DNA of 64,000 nt, from positions 372,001 to 436,000 of the forward strand of contig NZ_JAGGKM010000001.1 in assembly GCF_017873715.1 (NCBI RefSeq), written 5' to 3'. This stretch comes from Cytobacillus luteolus (GTDB lineage: Bacteria; Bacillota; Bacilli; Bacillales; Bacillaceae_L). The stretch's first letter is position 1; each line of letters opens with the position of its first letter. Shown piece by piece: positions 53,904-64,000 of this stretch. The position numbers were made by a program, and so were the translations under genes. Below the pieces are notes generated by a model. The model made no database searches. It had not been told where the DNA came from and was given only the letters and a program-made list of their open reading frames with translations.

Positions 53904-55436
53904 ATGGGTAAACGAGTGATGTCACTGTTTCTAATTCCGTTTCTTCTTTTTTGCGCCTTGCCCGTACAAGCCGTAGAAAAAGAAGAACGAAGTTGGCAGG
54001 AAGAAATGATGTATTTTATTATGGTAGATCGCTTTAGTAATGGTGATCCGTCAAATGACTATGAGGTAGACCACAATGATCCAAAAGCATATCATGGTGG
54101 AGATTTAAAGGGAATCACACAAAAGCTAGACTATATTAAGGACATGGGATTCACGTCCATCTGGTTAACCCCTATTTTTAAAAATGAACCAAAGGGGTAT
54201 CACGGATATTGGATTGAAGATTTCTACGAAGTAGAAGAACACTTTGGTACATTAGATGATTTTAAAGAACTTGTTAATGAAGCACACAAAAGGGATATGA
54301 AGGTTATCCTTGATTTCGTAGTTAATCATACAGGCTATCAACATCCATGGTTAAATGATCCTACAAAAAAAGATTGGTTTCATGAGAAAAAGGGCATTTC
54401 AAATTGGAACAATCAAGAGCAAGTTGAAAACAGAGAACTCTTTGGATTACCTGATTTAGCTCAAGAAAATCCTGAAACAAAAGAGTATTTGTTGGAAGTT
54501 GCTAAATGGTGGATTGAAGAAACGAATATTGATGGATATAGATTAGATACCGTTCGTCATGTACCCAAATGGTTTTGGGAAGAATTTTCAACTGAAGTAA
54601 AGTCAGTTAAAGAGGATTTTTTTCTCCTTGGCGAGGTTTGGCATGATGATCCTAAGTATGTAGCCGATTATACAGAGACAGGAATAGACTCTTTCGTGGA
54701 TTATCCTTTCTTTAATGAAGCTGCAAGAGCATTTAGTTCGCCAAACCAATCATTAGATAGACTTGATACGATTTGGCAAAGAAATGTAAATCTTTATGAA
54801 AACCCATACATTTTAGGGAATTTTATTGATAACCACGATAATGTAAGATTTACAAGAAGAGCCCTTGAACAGAATGAAAATCCAGTTACACGATTAAAAC
54901 TGGCTCTTTCTTATCTATATACTGCACCAGGAATACCTATTGTCTATTACGGAACCGAAATCGCAATGGATGGTGGGGAAGACCCTGATAATAGAAGACT
55001 GATGGATTTTCGAACAAAAGATGAGTTGGTTAACTATATTGCTAAGCTTAGTAAAGTTCGAAGTGGGAACCCTGCATTGACACATGGTGACTTTGAGTTA
55101 TTGCATGATAACAATGGAATGGCTGTTTTTAAACGTACGTTTGAAGATAACACCGTCATTATAGCGATTAACAACTCAACGGTATCTCAAGAAGCAATTA
55201 TTCCGGAAGGCGTTATTGAATCAAATATGAGTTTAACAGGGTTGCTTTCAGATGATACCTTTACTGAAGGTGCAAATGGATATGAAATTGTTCTAGATAG
55301 GGAAAAAGCAGATGTCTTTATTCTTTCAGAAAAACAAGGAATTTATTTACCTTTCATTATCTTGTTGATTGCAGTTCCACTAGCAACTGTTGCTTTCTTT
55401 TGGATAAACAAAAGAGTGCATAGAAACAAGAAGTAG
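53904..55436 (+). CDS. Extracytoplasmic GH13 alpha-amylase with C-terminal membrane anchor
   Basis: 510 residues. An N-terminal Sec signal peptide (MGKRVMSLFLIPFLLFCALPVQA) precedes a GH13 barrel that starts immediately (WQEEMMYFIMVDRFSNGDPSND). Catalytic residues are Asp215 (GYRLDTVRH), Glu244 (LLGEVWHD) and Asp312 (NFIDNHDN). A C-terminal beta domain is followed by a membrane helix IYLPFIILLIAVPLATVAFFWI and a basic end KRVHRNKK. The enzyme should therefore sit on the outer face of the membrane and feed the importer with short maltodextrins. AAGGAGG is seven bases before the ATG at 53904. The ATG at 53886 precedes that site. Last gene before the regulator. Confidence 0.92.
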   Translation: MGKRVMSLFLIPFLLFCALPVQAVEKEERSWQEEMMYFIMVDRFSNGDPSNDYEVDHNDPKAYHGGDLKGITQKLDYIKDMGFTSIWLTPIFKNEPKGYHGYWIEDFYEVEEHFGTLDDFKELVNEAHKRDMKVILDFVVNHTGYQHPWLNDPTKKDWFHEKKGISNWNNQEQVENRELFGLPDLAQENPETKEYLLEVAKWWIEETNIDGYRLDTVRHVPKWFWEEFSTEVKSVKEDFFLLGEVWHDDPKYVADYTETGIDSFVDYPFFNEAARAFSSPNQSLDRLDTIWQRNVNLYENPYILGNFIDNHDNVRFTRRALEQNENPVTRLKLALSYLYTAPGIPIVYYGTEIAMDGGEDPDNRRLMDFRTKDELVNYIAKLSKVRSGNPALTHGDFELLHDNNGMAVFKRTFEDNTVIIAINNSTVSQEAIIPEGVIESNMSLTGLLSDDTFTEGANGYEIVLDREKADVFILSEKQGIYLPFIILLIAVPLATVAFFWINKRVHRNKK

Positions 55437-55577
55437 ATAAGCCTTTAACGTTGCATGCTAGTGTATTACTGGCACTAAAACTGGAAATAACATTTTGCAA
55501 GTAAAACCACTCATTTGTTAAAGATTGTAGTAAAATAAAGAGAAAATAAGAGCTTGAGGGAGAGGGAGTGGTGTTGG

Positions 55578-56615
55578 ATGACAGTAACGATTAAAGATGT
55601 AGCAAAGCTTGCTAATGTTGCTCCATCAACCGTTTCTAGAGTAATAGCCAACAATCCTCGAATCAGTGACAAAACAAAAGAGCGAGTAAAAGCTGCCATG
55701 GAAGAGTTAGGATATCATCCAAACTTTATCGCAAGGAGCTTAGCTAATAAATCAACTCAATCCATCGGCCTAGTGATGCCGAGTTCTGCAGATAAAGTTT
55801 TTCAAAATCCTTTCTTTCCTGAGGTCATCCGAGGGATCAGTAAAGGTGCACATGAAAAGCAATATTCACTTCATATGTCCACAGGCGAAACAGAAGAAGA
55901 AATCTTCGAAGGTCTTGTGCAGATGGTGCAGGGTGGACGTGTAGATGGAGTCGTTCTATTGTACTCACGTTTTGATGATAAGGTTGTAACCTACTTACGC
56001 AAAAGGAACTTTCCGTTTGTTGTAATTGGGAAACCATATAAACATATTGAAGAGATAACTCATGTGGATAATGATAATTATCGAGCCTCTAAGGAGATTA
56101 CCGAATATCTAATTGAGTTAGGGCATGAAAGAATTGCTTTTGTTGGGGGAAATCTTAACTTTGTCGTGACAGTAGATCGCCTCCTGGGGTATGAAAACGC
56201 CATTCGTAATGCTGGCTTACCTTATAGAGATGAATATGTTAGTCATGAAGAATTTTTACAAGAGGGTGGACAGGAAGCCATTACTGACTTACTTTCACTA
56301 GAAGAACCTCCAACTGCACTTGTTGTTGCCGATGACTTGATGGCATTAGGGATTTTAGGGAAACTAGCTGAAATGGGCAAGGTTGTACCTGATGATATAT
56401 CAGTGATTAGCTTTAACAATGTGCTTTTAACTGAGATATCTAGACCACCACTTACTTCGGTTGATATTGATATTTTTCGATTAGGATATGAAGCAGCTAA
56501 AAGCTTAATTCAGATTACTGAAAATCCGAATGAATCTGTTAAGCGAATTATTGTCCCGTATAAAATTGTAAAAAGACATTCCTGTTCAGAAGCAGGGAAA
56601 GTGTCATTATTGTAA
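55578..56615 (+). CDS. LacI-family transcriptional regulator (MalR/MdxR-like)
   Basis: 345 residues. The N-terminal HTH is TIKDVAKLANVAPSTVSRVIANNPRISDKTKERVKAAMEELGYHPN, with the hinge helix FIARSLANKST, followed by a periplasmic-binding-protein-like effector domain (SIGLVMPSSADKVFQNPFFPEVIRGI, GGQEAITDLLSLEEPPTALVVADDLMALGIL). The ATG at 55578 follows GGGAGTGG. An upstream TTG at 55554 is in frame but less likely. By position and by the operator-like sites at 50139, 50286 and 50321, it probably represses the maltodextrin genes until maltose or maltodextrin binds. It lies 141 nt after the amylase gene and could be co-transcribed. Confidence 0.92.
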   Translation: MTVTIKDVAKLANVAPSTVSRVIANNPRISDKTKERVKAAMEELGYHPNFIARSLANKSTQSIGLVMPSSADKVFQNPFFPEVIRGISKGAHEKQYSLHMSTGETEEEIFEGLVQMVQGGRVDGVVLLYSRFDDKVVTYLRKRNFPFVVIGKPYKHIEEITHVDNDNYRASKEITEYLIELGHERIAFVGGNLNFVVTVDRLLGYENAIRNAGLPYRDEYVSHEEFLQEGGQEAITDLLSLEEPPTALVVADDLMALGILGKLAEMGKVVPDDISVISFNNVLLTEISRPPLTSVDIDIFRLGYEAAKSLIQITENPNESVKRIIVPYKIVKRHSCSEAGKVSLL

Positions 56616-56619
56616 TTAG

Positions 56620-56656
56620 AGCGAAGTAACAGATGAGACTGTTGCTTCGCTTTTTT
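56620..56656 (+). terminator. Rho-independent terminator after the LacI-family gene
   Basis: A 13-bp stem (56620-56632 with 56639-56651, one G-T mismatch position) and a T run. Confidence 0.94.
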
Positions 56657-56772
56657 GTTTGTCGGGGATTAGTATGTATTGTGATTCAACTTAATTTTAA
56701 GGTCGATATGGAAGTGTTTATGTTGAACTTTTATTTATGTGACATCAAAGGGGGCAAAACGGGCTTAGTGAA

Positions 56773-57080
56773 GTCACATAAACGGATTTATGAGCCCTCA
56801 AAAGCAGCAAAAGTGTAAAACGAGGTCACATAAACGGATTTATGAGCCCTCAAAAGCAGCAAAAGTGGAAAACGAGGTCACATAAACAGATTTATGAGCC
56901 CTCAAAAGCAGCAAAAGTGTAAAACGAGGTCACAAAAACAGATTTATGAGCCCTCAAAAGCAGCAAGAGTGGAAAACGAGGTCACATAAACGGATTTATG
57001 CCCCCTCAAAAGGTGAAAACCAGCTACATCAAGTCACATAAACGGATTTAGATAGCCTCAAAAGGTAATAACGAGCGATA
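56773..57080. repeat. Six-copy tandem array of a 52-nt repeat
   Basis: GTCAC starts recur at 56773, 56825, 56877, 56929, 56981 and 57033, exactly 52 nt apart. Each unit has a CATAAA-CGGA-TTTATG hairpin, then GAGCCCTCAAAAGCAGCAAAAGTG(G/T)AAAACGAG. Copies 2-4 are nearly identical; the last is partial and diverged. It fills most of the 500-nt gap between the regulator and the SDR. A short ORF running through it is repeat translation, not a gene. The unit has no unique spacers, so it is not CRISPR. Confidence 0.92.
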
Positions 57081-57117
57081 ACAGATCAAATTATCTAAGT
57101 TCAATCAATCTTTCTCC

Positions 57118-57984
57118 CTACCCATTAACAACCTCTCCACCATTAACATGAATCATTTGACCAGTCATATAGGATGCGTCATCGCTTGCTAGAAATACAT
57201 AGCTTGGTGCGACTTCTTCTGGCTGGCCGGCACGTTTCATAGGAGTTGTGGTACCAAATGATGCAACTTGATCACTCGGAAAAGTAGAAGGGATAAGCGG
57301 TGTCCAGATTGGGCCAGGTGCCACTCCATTTACACGAATGCCTTTGCTAGCTAACTGTTGTGATAATGAACGTGTGAAGGTAACGATTGCCCCCTTTGTC
57401 GCTGAGTAATCAAGTAATTGTTCATTTCCTTTATAAGCGGTTACTGACGCTGTGTTGATAATTGAACTTCCTTGTTTTAAAAATGGTAGGGCAGCTTTTG
57501 TTAAATAAAAGAATGAGAATACATTTGTTCGAAATGTTTTTTCAAGCTGTGCAGAACTAATGTTAGCTAAACTTTTCTGTGGGTGTTGTTCGGCGGCATT
57601 ATTTACGACAATATCAACTTTACCAAATGTATCTATTGTCTGTTTTACAATATCTTTGCAAAACTGTTCATCCCCTATATCCCCAGGAATCAAAACACAT
57701 TTTCTTCCTTCTTGTTCAATCTCAGTTTTAGTTTCATTTGCATCATTATGTTCATTAAGATACGAAATGACAACATCCGCGCCTTCTTTTGCAAAGTAGA
57801 TGGCAACCGCTTTACCTATCCCACTATCTCCACCTGTAATAATGGCAACCTTATCCTTAAGTTTTCCACTTCCTTTATAGGTTGGATCCTCGGAAATGGG
57901 CTTTGGCTCCATTTCTGATTCTAAGCCTGGTTGTCTATTTTGATGCTGCGGGGGTTGTCCATTGCCGTTCGTTTGATTGCTCAT
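57118..57984 (-). CDS. SDR-family oxidoreductase (YhdF/YhxC-like general stress type)
   Basis: 288 residues. A hydrophilic Gln/Asn/Pro-rich N-terminus (SNQTNGNGQPPQHQNRQPGLESEMEPKP) precedes GSGKLKDKVAIITGGDSGIGKAVAIYFAKEGADV. The cofactor motif is TGGDSGIG, NNAA replaces NNAG, and the catalytic Tyr/Lys are in LDYSATKGA. VNGVAPGPIWTPLIPS and MTGQMIHVNGG close the fold. This long-tailed SDR group (YhdF, YhxC) is common in bacilli and is often linked to general or osmotic stress. Substrate unknown. AGGAGG precedes the ATG at 57984. Confidence 0.9.
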   Translation of the reverse strand: MSNQTNGNGQPPQHQNRQPGLESEMEPKPISEDPTYKGSGKLKDKVAIITGGDSGIGKAVAIYFAKEGADVVISYLNEHNDANETKTEIEQEGRKCVLIPGDIGDEQFCKDIVKQTIDTFGKVDIVVNNAAEQHPQKSLANISSAQLEKTFRTNVFSFFYLTKAALPFLKQGSSIINTASVTAYKGNEQLLDYSATKGAIVTFTRSLSQQLASKGIRVNGVAPGPIWTPLIPSTFPSDQVASFGTTTPMKRAGQPEEVAPSYVFLASDDASYMTGQMIHVNGGEVVNG

Positions 57985-58064
57985 CGATAATCCTCCTGTT
58001 AGTAAAAATAATGGAAAATAGTATTATCTACGTTATATACTTTTCTATAAAAGGGGGATTATAC

Positions 58065-58571
58065 GTGGATATTAAAATCAGAACGGCTGTTATAGAAGAT
58101 GCTTCACAAATAATAGAACATACAAGAGGTGTAATAGAGGAAAGTACATTTATGTTAACGGCTCCTGAAGAATACAACCCAACCATAGAAAAAGAAGAGG
58201 AATGGATACGAGACCACTTGAAGGACGGAAACTATCTTTTAGTTGCAGAAAAAAGTGAGAAAATCATTGCCGTCATGAATTTCCATCGTTCCAAGAGATC
58301 ACGTTTATCTCATCTTGGTTATTTTAGTATTAGCATTCAAGAGGCTTATTGTAATATGGGTATCGGTAGGAAGCTTATTGAAGAGTTACTCTCATGGGCT
58401 GAGCAGCAAAATGACCTTGAAAAAGTCTGCTTAGAAGTATTCTCTCATAATGAACGAGCTATCCATCTCTATAAAAAGCTCGGATTTATTGAAGAAGGAA
58501 GAAAAGTAAAGTTTGTCAAATTTACGGATGACTTTTATGCTGACGAGATTCTTATGTATAGATTCGTCTAA
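58065..58571 (+). CDS. GNAT family N-acetyltransferase
   Basis: 168 residues from the GTG at 58065, with AAAGGGGGA upstream. The frame is open from 57882, but that part overlaps the divergent SDR. The fold is a typical GNAT: IKIRTAVIEDASQIIEHTRG, the acetyl-CoA loop CNMGIGRKLIEELLSW (x-x-G-I-G-x-x-L) and VCLEVFSHNERAIHLYKKLGFIEEGRK. The N-terminal TPEEYNP-like region (LTAPEEYNPTIEKEEEWI) is seen in small-molecule or L-amino acid acetyltransferases of bacilli. Target unknown. Confidence 0.88.
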   Translation: MDIKIRTAVIEDASQIIEHTRGVIEESTFMLTAPEEYNPTIEKEEEWIRDHLKDGNYLLVAEKSEKIIAVMNFHRSKRSRLSHLGYFSISIQEAYCNMGIGRKLIEELLSWAEQQNDLEKVCLEVFSHNERAIHLYKKLGFIEEGRKVKFVKFTDDFYADEILMYRFV

Positions 58572-58576
58572 ATAAG

Positions 58577-58608
58577 AAAAAGCCGCACAAAACGCTGTGC
58601 GGCTTTAA
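58577..58608. terminator. Bidirectional terminator between the GNAT gene and metH
   Basis: An 11-bp AAAGCCGCACA/TGTGCGGCTTT stem (58579-58589 with 58596-58606), symmetric for both strands. Confidence 0.93.
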
Positions 58609-58612
58609 ACAT

Positions 58613-61600
58613 TTATAACACATTAAAATACCTTGCTTCAGGGTGGGCAAAGACGATGGCTGTAACGGAAGCTTCGGGCTCCATCATAAAGCCATCCGTT
58701 AATTGTATCCCTATATCCTGAGGAGAAACTAACTTAAACAATTTTTCCTGATCCTCTAAATTAGGACAGGCTGGATAACCAAAAGAGAAACGCTGACCTT
58801 GGTACTTCGCAGCAAATCGATCCTTCATTGAAAAATCAGGATCATCAGAAATCCCTAAATGGTCTCTCATCAGTTGATGCAATCTTTCGGCCAGTCCTTC
58901 TGCCATTTCAAGTGCTAATGCTTGTATAGCATGAGATTTTAAGAAATCACCCTGTTGCTTAAACGTTTGCGCTATTTCTCTAATCCCCTTACCAGCGGTT
59001 ACTGCAAAGAGACCAACATAATCCATTTCACCACTTGAAACAGGCTTTAGATAATCCGCAATACACAGATAAGATCCCTTTTGTTGGCGAGGGAAGGTGA
59101 ATCTTTCAATGACTGTTTTCTTATCACTAGGGTCAAAAACAATTATATCGTTCCCATCACTTTGTGCGGGGAAAAACTGATAAAGAGCAGATGGACTAAT
59201 AAGGTTTTCTGTCGTAACCAAATCAATTAAGTGCTCTACGATCTCCTTAATAGAGAGTGCTCTCTCATCTTTAGCCTCAATTAGTTTCTCTATATTACCC
59301 TTTAAACCTAAGTGGTGTCCAAGAAGCATTTGCATGTTTATATATGGCTTTATTTGAGAGATAGAGATGTTTCGTAAGATATGTCGTTTTGTATCTGCAG
59401 GTTTAAAGACATTCACCAAAGTTGAAACACTAGAACGGTTCATTACAGCGACAGAAGATGTTGATACCTCTGATTCTTTTGCCAGCCTTTGTTGAAGCCT
59501 CTCACGCTTATCGTTAACTTCGTTTAGAATTTCTTGTAATGAATCTTTATCTTGGAGGCGAGTAGCCAAGGACAATCCGTCCATCGCATCCTTTGCATAC
59601 AAAACAGGGCCAGTGTATTCAGGAGCAATTTTGTTATCTGTAAATTTACGAGATAATGCAGCCCCACCTACTAAGATAGGAACAGAGATACCTGCTTGTT
59701 GTAAATCTTGAGCAGTTACGACCATTTGTTGAGCAGATTTGACTAATAATCCAGATAATCCAACAAGATCCGGTTTTTCCTCCTGGATTGCAGAAATTAA
59801 TGCCTGCGGTGTAACCTTAATGCCAAGGTCTACTACTTTAAACCCGTTATTGCTTAAAATAATATCAACCAGGTTTTTACCAATATCATGGACGTCACCT
59901 TTAACTGTGGCAAGAAGAACTTTCCCTTTGCCATTATTGTCTTCCTTTTTTTCCATATAGGGTTCAAGAAAAGAAACAGCTGCTTTCATGACCTCAGCAC
60001 TTTGTAATACCTCAGCAACAATCAGTTCATTATTATTAAATAAAATACCAACCTCTGACATTCCAGCCATTAGGGGACCGTTTATGATCTGTAAAGGGTC
60101 ATCGTACTTACTTAAAGCAATCTCTAAATCTGGTAGTAACCCTTCTTTAGTACCTTCAACAACATATGAAGAAAGGCGTTCTTCAAGCGTCATTGTCGTT
60201 GTAGAAATTTTAACTTCTTTCTTTTTTTCACGATAAAAATTTGTGAATTCTTCTAGGATACGCTGGTCTGTCTTAAAAAGTAAACCCTCAGCTAGTTGAA
60301 TTTCACTTTTCGGAATAGAAGCAAAACGCTCGAGCTTTTCTGTATTGACAATGGCGTAATCTAGACCTGCTTGAGTGCAGTGATATAAGTAAACAGCATT
60401 AAGCACTTCACGTCCAACTGGAGGCAATCCAAAGGATACATTACTTACTCCTAGTATCGTTAAGCAGTCTGGTAATTCTTTTTTTATAAGCTCAATTCCT
60501 CGAACTGTTTCATTAGCAGAGCCTATATATTGCTCATCACCTGTTCCGACTGGAAAGACAAGAGGGTCAAATATGATGTCCTTTGGATTTAGTCCGTGTT
60601 TCTCAACTAATAAGTCATAGGAACGTTTTGCAATCTCTAATTTTTTCTCTGCGGTTATTGCCATACCTATTTCGTCGATTGTGCCGACGACAATTGCCCC
60701 TCCATACCTTTTTAGTAAAGGAACGACCTGATCAAAGCGTTCTTCTCCATCCTCAAGATTGATAGAATTAATAATTGCTTTACCTTGTGAGTACTTTAAA
60801 GCACGCTCAATCACTTTATCATCGGTAGAGTCAATTACTAGAGGAACCTTCACCTTTTTAGTTACAAATTGAAGAAAGTTTTCCATATCTTCAAGCTCAT
60901 CCCGGTCAGGGTCTGCAAGACATATATCAATCACATGCGCTCCATTTTTTATTTGAGCACGTGCAATCTCTGATGCCTCTTCAAATTTACCTTCAGCAAT
61001 AAGGCGTTTAAACTTTCTTGAGCCAATTACATTGGTTCGTTCACCTACAAATAAAGGGCGCATCTCCTCTTCGTAAATGAGAGGCTCTATTCCAGAAACA
61101 GCATGTGGATGTGTTGTATTCGAAAGGGATCTTGGTTTAAAGTTTTCCACAGTATTCGCGATTGCTCTAATGTGATCAGGGGTAGTTCCACAACACCCCC
61201 CAACAATGTTTAACCAGCCTTTCTCAGCAAAGGCTTTAAGCTTTCTAGCTAGTGATTCAGGTGTTTCGTGATATTGGCCTTCCTCGTCTGGAAGACCAGC
61301 ATTTGGATAACAACTAACTGCTGTATTTGCTAGGCTTGATAGTGACCGTAGATGATCTGTCATAAACTCTGGTCCTGTTGCACAATTAAGACCAACAGCA
61401 AGCGGGTTCATGTGTTCCAGGGATAAATAGAAAGCTTCAATATTTTGTCCAGCTAATGTTGTACCCATTGGTTCAATTGTTCCTGAAACAATGAGAGGGA
61501 TGTTCTTTCCAGTTTTTTTAAATGCCTCACTAATGCCAATAAAACCAGCCTTAACATTCAACATGTCCTGACTCGTTTCTAACAATAGTAAATCGACACC

Positions 61601-62062
61601 ACCGTCTATCAGTCCACGAGCTTGTTCCTCATACGTTTCGATCAAAGCCTCAAAAGTGGTTCCACCTGTAACCGATAAGGTCTTAGTAGTAGGCCCCATA
61701 GAACCTGCTACAAACCTAGGCCATTCTTCTGAAGAATAAGTTGATGTTGCTTGTTTAGCTAACTGAGCCGACTTTACATTTATTTCGTACGCTAGATGAC
61801 CTAGGTCATATTCATCTAAAACTAAACTAGTAGCCCCGAATGTATTTGTTTCAATGATATCAGCTCCGGCCAAAAGGTATTCTTCATGGATGGACTGTAT
61901 CAATTGAGGGGAGGTCAACGATAGATACTCATTACAACCTTCGTACTCTTCACCTTCAAAATCATTAGCCGAGAGATTGGCAGCTTGAATCATTGTACCC
62001 ATTGCACCGTCTATCACTAGGATCTTCTTTTTAATTTGCTGTTCTATTATTGAATTAGCCAT
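58613..62062 (-). CDS. metH: Cobalamin-dependent methionine synthase
   Basis: 1149 residues. In order: homocysteine-binding domain (about 1-320; DGAMGTMIQ, and the zinc ligands in [10 protein letters not shown] and [11 protein letters not shown]), methyltetrahydrofolate-binding domain (about 335-610; [28 protein letters not shown]), B12 helical cap and cobalamin domain (about 640-880) with [10 protein letters not shown] near residue 723 holding the cobalt-ligating histidine, and the S-adenosylmethionine activation domain (about 900-1149; [15 protein letters not shown]). It transfers methyl from 5-methyl-THF to homocysteine. It overlaps yitJ by 8 nt and is behind the S-box upstream of yitJ. 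Confidence 0.97.
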   Translation of the reverse strand: MANSIIEQQIKKKILVIDGAMGTMIQAANLSANDFEGEEYEGCNEYLSLTSPQLIQSIHEEYLLAGADIIETNTFGATSLVLDEYDLGHLAYEINVKSAQLAKQATSTYSSEEWPRFVAGSMGPTTKTLSVTGGTTFEALIETYEEQARGLIDGGVDLLLLETSQDMLNVKAGFIGISEAFKKTGKNIPLIVSGTIEPMGTTLAGQNIEAFYLSLEHMNPLAVGLNCATGPEFMTDHLRSLSSLANTAVSCYPNAGLPDEEGQYHETPESLARKLKAFAEKGWLNIVGGCCGTTPDHIRAIANTVENFKPRSLSNTTHPHAVSGIEPLIYEEEMRPLFVGERTNVIGSRKFKRLIAEGKFEEASEIARAQIKNGAHVIDICLADPDRDELEDMENFLQFVTKKVKVPLVIDSTDDKVIERALKYSQGKAIINSINLEDGEERFDQVVPLLKRYGGAIVVGTIDEIGMAITAEKKLEIAKRSYDLLVEKHGLNPKDIIFDPLVFPVGTGDEQYIGSANETVRGIELIKKELPDCLTILGVSNVSFGLPPVGREVLNAVYLYHCTQAGLDYAIVNTEKLERFASIPKSEIQLAEGLLFKTDQRILEEFTNFYREKKKEVKISTTTMTLEERLSSYVVEGTKEGLLPDLEIALSKYDDPLQIINGPLMAGMSEVGILFNNNELIVAEVLQSAEVMKAAVSFLEPYMEKKEDNNGKGKVLLATVKGDVHDIGKNLVDIILSNNGFKVVDLGIKVTPQALISAIQEEKPDLVGLSGLLVKSAQQMVVTAQDLQQAGISVPILVGGAALSRKFTDNKIAPEYTGPVLYAKDAMDGLSLATRLQDKDSLQEILNEVNDKRERLQQRLAKESEVSTSSVAVMNRSSVSTLVNVFKPADTKRHILRNISISQIKPYINMQMLLGHHLGLKGNIEKLIEAKDERALSIKEIVEHLIDLVTTENLISPSALYQFFPAQSDGNDIIVFDPSDKKTVIERFTFPRQQKGSYLCIADYLKPVSSGEMDYVGLFAVTAGKGIREIAQTFKQQGDFLKSHAIQALALEMAEGLAERLHQLMRDHLGISDDPDFSMKDRFAAKYQGQRFSFGYPACPNLEDQEKLFKLVSPQDIGIQLTDGFMMEPEASVTAIVFAHPEARYFNVL

Positions 62063-63905
62063 TTATAAACCGCCTCTCTGCATTCACAAGCTGCTTTGCA
62101 TGTATATATTTTGTTAGCTCTACTGTCATTTCATAACGTAAAAATGGTGTAATTAAGTAAATTCCGTTAAATAAATCATAAGCTGCATCAATGAGGGATT
62201 TTGCAATGCTAAGTCCTTCAAGTTCTGATGCGAGTGGATCATGACTAACAGCATTCATACGGTCTCTAATTGTCTGTGATAATGTAATGCCGGGTACTTC
62301 ATGATGTATGAAGTCGGCATTTCTTGCACTCGTCAAAGGCATGATCCCTATATATATAGGTGTTTTTAGATGTTTTGTATGCTCATACACCTCTAGAATT
62401 TGGTTTTCACTATATAAAGGTTGTGTGATAAAATAATGGGCTCCACATGAGATTTTCTTTTCCAAACGAAGAACAGCTTTATCAAGGTGACGAACATTTG
62501 GATTAAATGCGGCTGCAATTGAAAAATTTGTTTTTTGTCCTAAGGATTTACCAGAGTAAGAGATACCTTCATTGAACTGTTTAATTAGGCTGATGAGGTC
62601 AAATGAAGATAAATCATATACGGAAGTAGCACCAGGGAAATCACCGATTTTTGAAGGATCACCCGTTACCGCCAAAACCTCATTCATTCCAAGAGTGTGT
62701 AAGCCCATTAAGTGTGACTGTAATCCAATAAGGTTTCGATCCCTACATGTAATATGAATTAAAGGCTTAACATTTACTTCTTGCTTTATGATTGAACCGA
62801 TTGCCGAGTTGCTAATTCTAGGTGAAGCTAAAGAATTATCTGCAAGTGTAAGTGCATCGATGCCAGCCTCCTTTAGTGCTTTTGCCCCTTCAAGAAACCT
62901 GCTAATCCCTAATTTTTTAGGAGGATCTAGCTCAACAATGACTGAATGTCTATGTTTTACTGTTTCATAGAGAGGGGGAGTAGCATCAGATGGTTCAGGA
63001 ATACTATTCACTTCAATCGGTCGATGTTTAACGATTTTTTCAGAAATTGGACGGAGCCCTTTTAGTGTACGAGCCATTGCTTCAATATGCTTTGGAGATG
63101 TTCCACAGCATCCACCAATTAGTCGTGCCCCTTGTTCTCTAAACTTTATTGCACTTTCAGCAAAGTAGCTTTCATTTGTTTCATAGACTAGTCTTCCATC
63201 ACGATAATCTGGCAAACTAGCATTAGGATATACAGATAAAAATGAATGCTTAGGGACCGGAACTTCCTCTAGTGATCGAATCATATGATAGGGACCTAAT
63301 CTACAGTTTAAACCAACAATGTCAGCACCTAATTCCTCTAACTCTAGGAATGCATCAGACAAGTGTGTTCCATCCTGTAGGACACCAATTTCATGAAGTG
63401 ATACGTTTGTAACAATTGGTTTATTTGTTTCTTTTCGCGCAATGGAAAGTAGTGTCTTTAACTCTTCGAAGTCGTAAAAAGTTTCTAGTAAAATTCCATC
63501 TATATTTTCAGAGAGAAGGTAAAATAATTGCTCACGAAAGCTTCTCTTTATTTCGTCCATTGAAATTGTGTTTTTCTTAAAGCTTCGAATTCCACCTATT
63601 GTTCCAAGTACATAAGCTTTATCTTTTGCAGCCTTTTTAGCTATGCGTGCACCGGCAATGTTAATTTCTTTCACAGATTCTTCTAATCCATATCTAGCAA
63701 GTTTCGGATAATTGGCACCATATGTATTTGTTTGGATGATCTTTGCGCCAGCTTGAAGGTAGGCCTCATGTATTTTTTGTATTTCATCATTGTTTAAAAG
63801 ATTAAGCTCTTCAAAACAGCTACTGATTCCATGTGAATAGAGTAGGGTACCCATAGCTCCATCCGCTATTAAGATTTGTGTTTTTAGGTCTTCAAGTAAA
63901 CCCAT
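62055..63905 (-). CDS. yitJ: Bifunctional homocysteine S-methyltransferase / methylenetetrahydrofolate reductase
   Basis: 616 residues. The N-terminal half is a MetH-like homocysteine methyltransferase domain ([27 protein letters not shown] with one zinc Cys, [14 protein letters not shown] with the other two). The C-terminal half is a MetF-like FAD enzyme ([64 protein letters not shown]). It supplies 5-methyl-THF to the adjacent MetH and may use another methyl donor itself. I take the ATG at 63905, eight bases after AAAGGGGG, over the ATG at 63911 only two bases from it. Family length is 612. Confidence 0.95.
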   Translation of the reverse strand: MGLLEDLKTQILIADGAMGTLLYSHGISSCFEELNLLNNDEIQKIHEAYLQAGAKIIQTNTYGANYPKLARYGLEESVKEINIAGARIAKKAAKDKAYVLGTIGGIRSFKKNTISMDEIKRSFREQLFYLLSENIDGILLETFYDFEELKTLLSIARKETNKPIVTNVSLHEIGVLQDGTHLSDAFLELEELGADIVGLNCRLGPYHMIRSLEEVPVPKHSFLSVYPNASLPDYRDGRLVYETNESYFAESAIKFREQGARLIGGCCGTSPKHIEAMARTLKGLRPISEKIVKHRPIEVNSIPEPSDATPPLYETVKHRHSVIVELDPPKKLGISRFLEGAKALKEAGIDALTLADNSLASPRISNSAIGSIIKQEVNVKPLIHITCRDRNLIGLQSHLMGLHTLGMNEVLAVTGDPSKIGDFPGATSVYDLSSFDLISLIKQFNEGISYSGKSLGQKTNFSIAAAFNPNVRHLDKAVLRLEKKISCGAHYFITQPLYSENQILEVYEHTKHLKTPIYIGIMPLTSARNADFIHHEVPGITLSQTIRDRMNAVSHDPLASELEGLSIAKSLIDAAYDLFNGIYLITPFLRYEMTVELTKYIHAKQLVNAERRFING

Positions 63906-63930
63906 TATCATTCCCCCTTTTAGACATTAA

Positions 63931-64000
63931 AAAAAGCCTTCTATAAGAAGAAGACTTGGCGTTTAAAAGTAATCTTCTTATCTCTCGAATTTAAAAAAAT
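63931..64000 (-). promoter_or_regulatory. 3' end of an S-box (SAM-I) riboswitch with terminator, aptamer cut by window edge
   Basis: On the minus strand, GAGAGATAAGAAGATTAC (about 63988-63971) matches the 3' strand of S-box P1 (GAAGATAAGAAG...). The terminator hairpin AGTCTTCT/AGAAGGCT (63956-63949 with 63942-63935) and a T run follow, then yitJ. TAAGAAGA is complementary to the TCTTCTTA part of the terminator, giving the usual antiterminator alternative. The layout is the same as in front of B. subtilis yitJ. The bulk of the aptamer lies beyond position 64000. Confidence 0.8.

Noticed and set aside
56633-56818. 61-residue ORF at the start of the tandem repeats
   Set aside because: It begins in the terminator of the LacI gene and ends in the repeat; no ribosome-binding site.
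56773-57080. CRISPR array
   Set aside because: The 52-nt units are repeated whole, with no variable spacers, and no cas genes are present.

Overview
The window is about 64 kb of low-GC DNA from an endospore-forming Bacillaceae chromosome. Three things support this: a complete gerPA-gerPF spore germination operon, a Spo0E-type sporulation phosphatase, and a gene backbone (addB-addA, gerP, yisI, yisK, yisL, yisN, asnO, yisQ) in the order known from the yis region of Bacillus subtilis. No rRNA, tRNA, CRISPR array, prophage or insertion-sequence gene is visible.

Layout. 1-10 kb: a Liv-type branched-chain amino acid/carboxylate ABC transporter (binding protein cut by the window edge, livG, livF, livH, livM) runs into a 60-residue orphan, a KAS III-like condensing enzyme, an alpha/beta hydrolase, an SDR reductase, a thiolase and an acyl-CoA ligase. 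This looks like import, CoA activation and thiolytic processing of an unidentified carboxylic acid. 10-18 kb: GNAT acetyltransferases, a secreted protein, a CadC/CadA metal-resistance pair, an HpaB-like flavin monooxygenase and two membrane proteins. 18-25.5 kb: the AddAB recombination nuclease. 25.6-29.5 kb: a small Tyr/Gly-rich protein, the six-gene gerP operon, a DUF418 membrane protein and a Spo0E-like protein. 29.8-37.5 kb: a Tad/Flp pilus locus behind a class I cyclic di-GMP riboswitch with its own terminator. 37.5-47.7 kb: yisK, rocD, yisL, a FIST-PAS-GGDEF-EAL protein, yisN-like, asnO and a MATE exporter. 48.3-56.6 kb: a maltodextrin system (cytoplasmic GH13 enzyme, MdxEFG-type ABC importer, membrane-anchored amylase, LacI-family regulator) with several operator-like sites between the divergent promoters. 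57-64 kb: an SDR, a GNAT, and the metH-yitJ methionine pair behind the 3' end of an S-box riboswitch cut by the window edge.

The most striking observation is in cadA. The reading frame is intact except for one TGA exactly where the first cysteine of the N-terminal metal-binding CxxC motif should be. A two-tier stem-loop follows at the distance and with the loop composition expected of a bacterial SECIS element, and its upper stem is written in codons unlike the rest of the gene. It is therefore either a candidate selenocysteine (UxxC) P-type ATPase or a very coincidental nonsense mutation. Other points worth attention are the c-di-GMP-controlled pilus locus lying near a GGDEF/EAL protein with a degenerate GGDEF site, three copies of a palindromic interspersed element whose arms co-vary, and two tandem arrays that share a 52-nt period.
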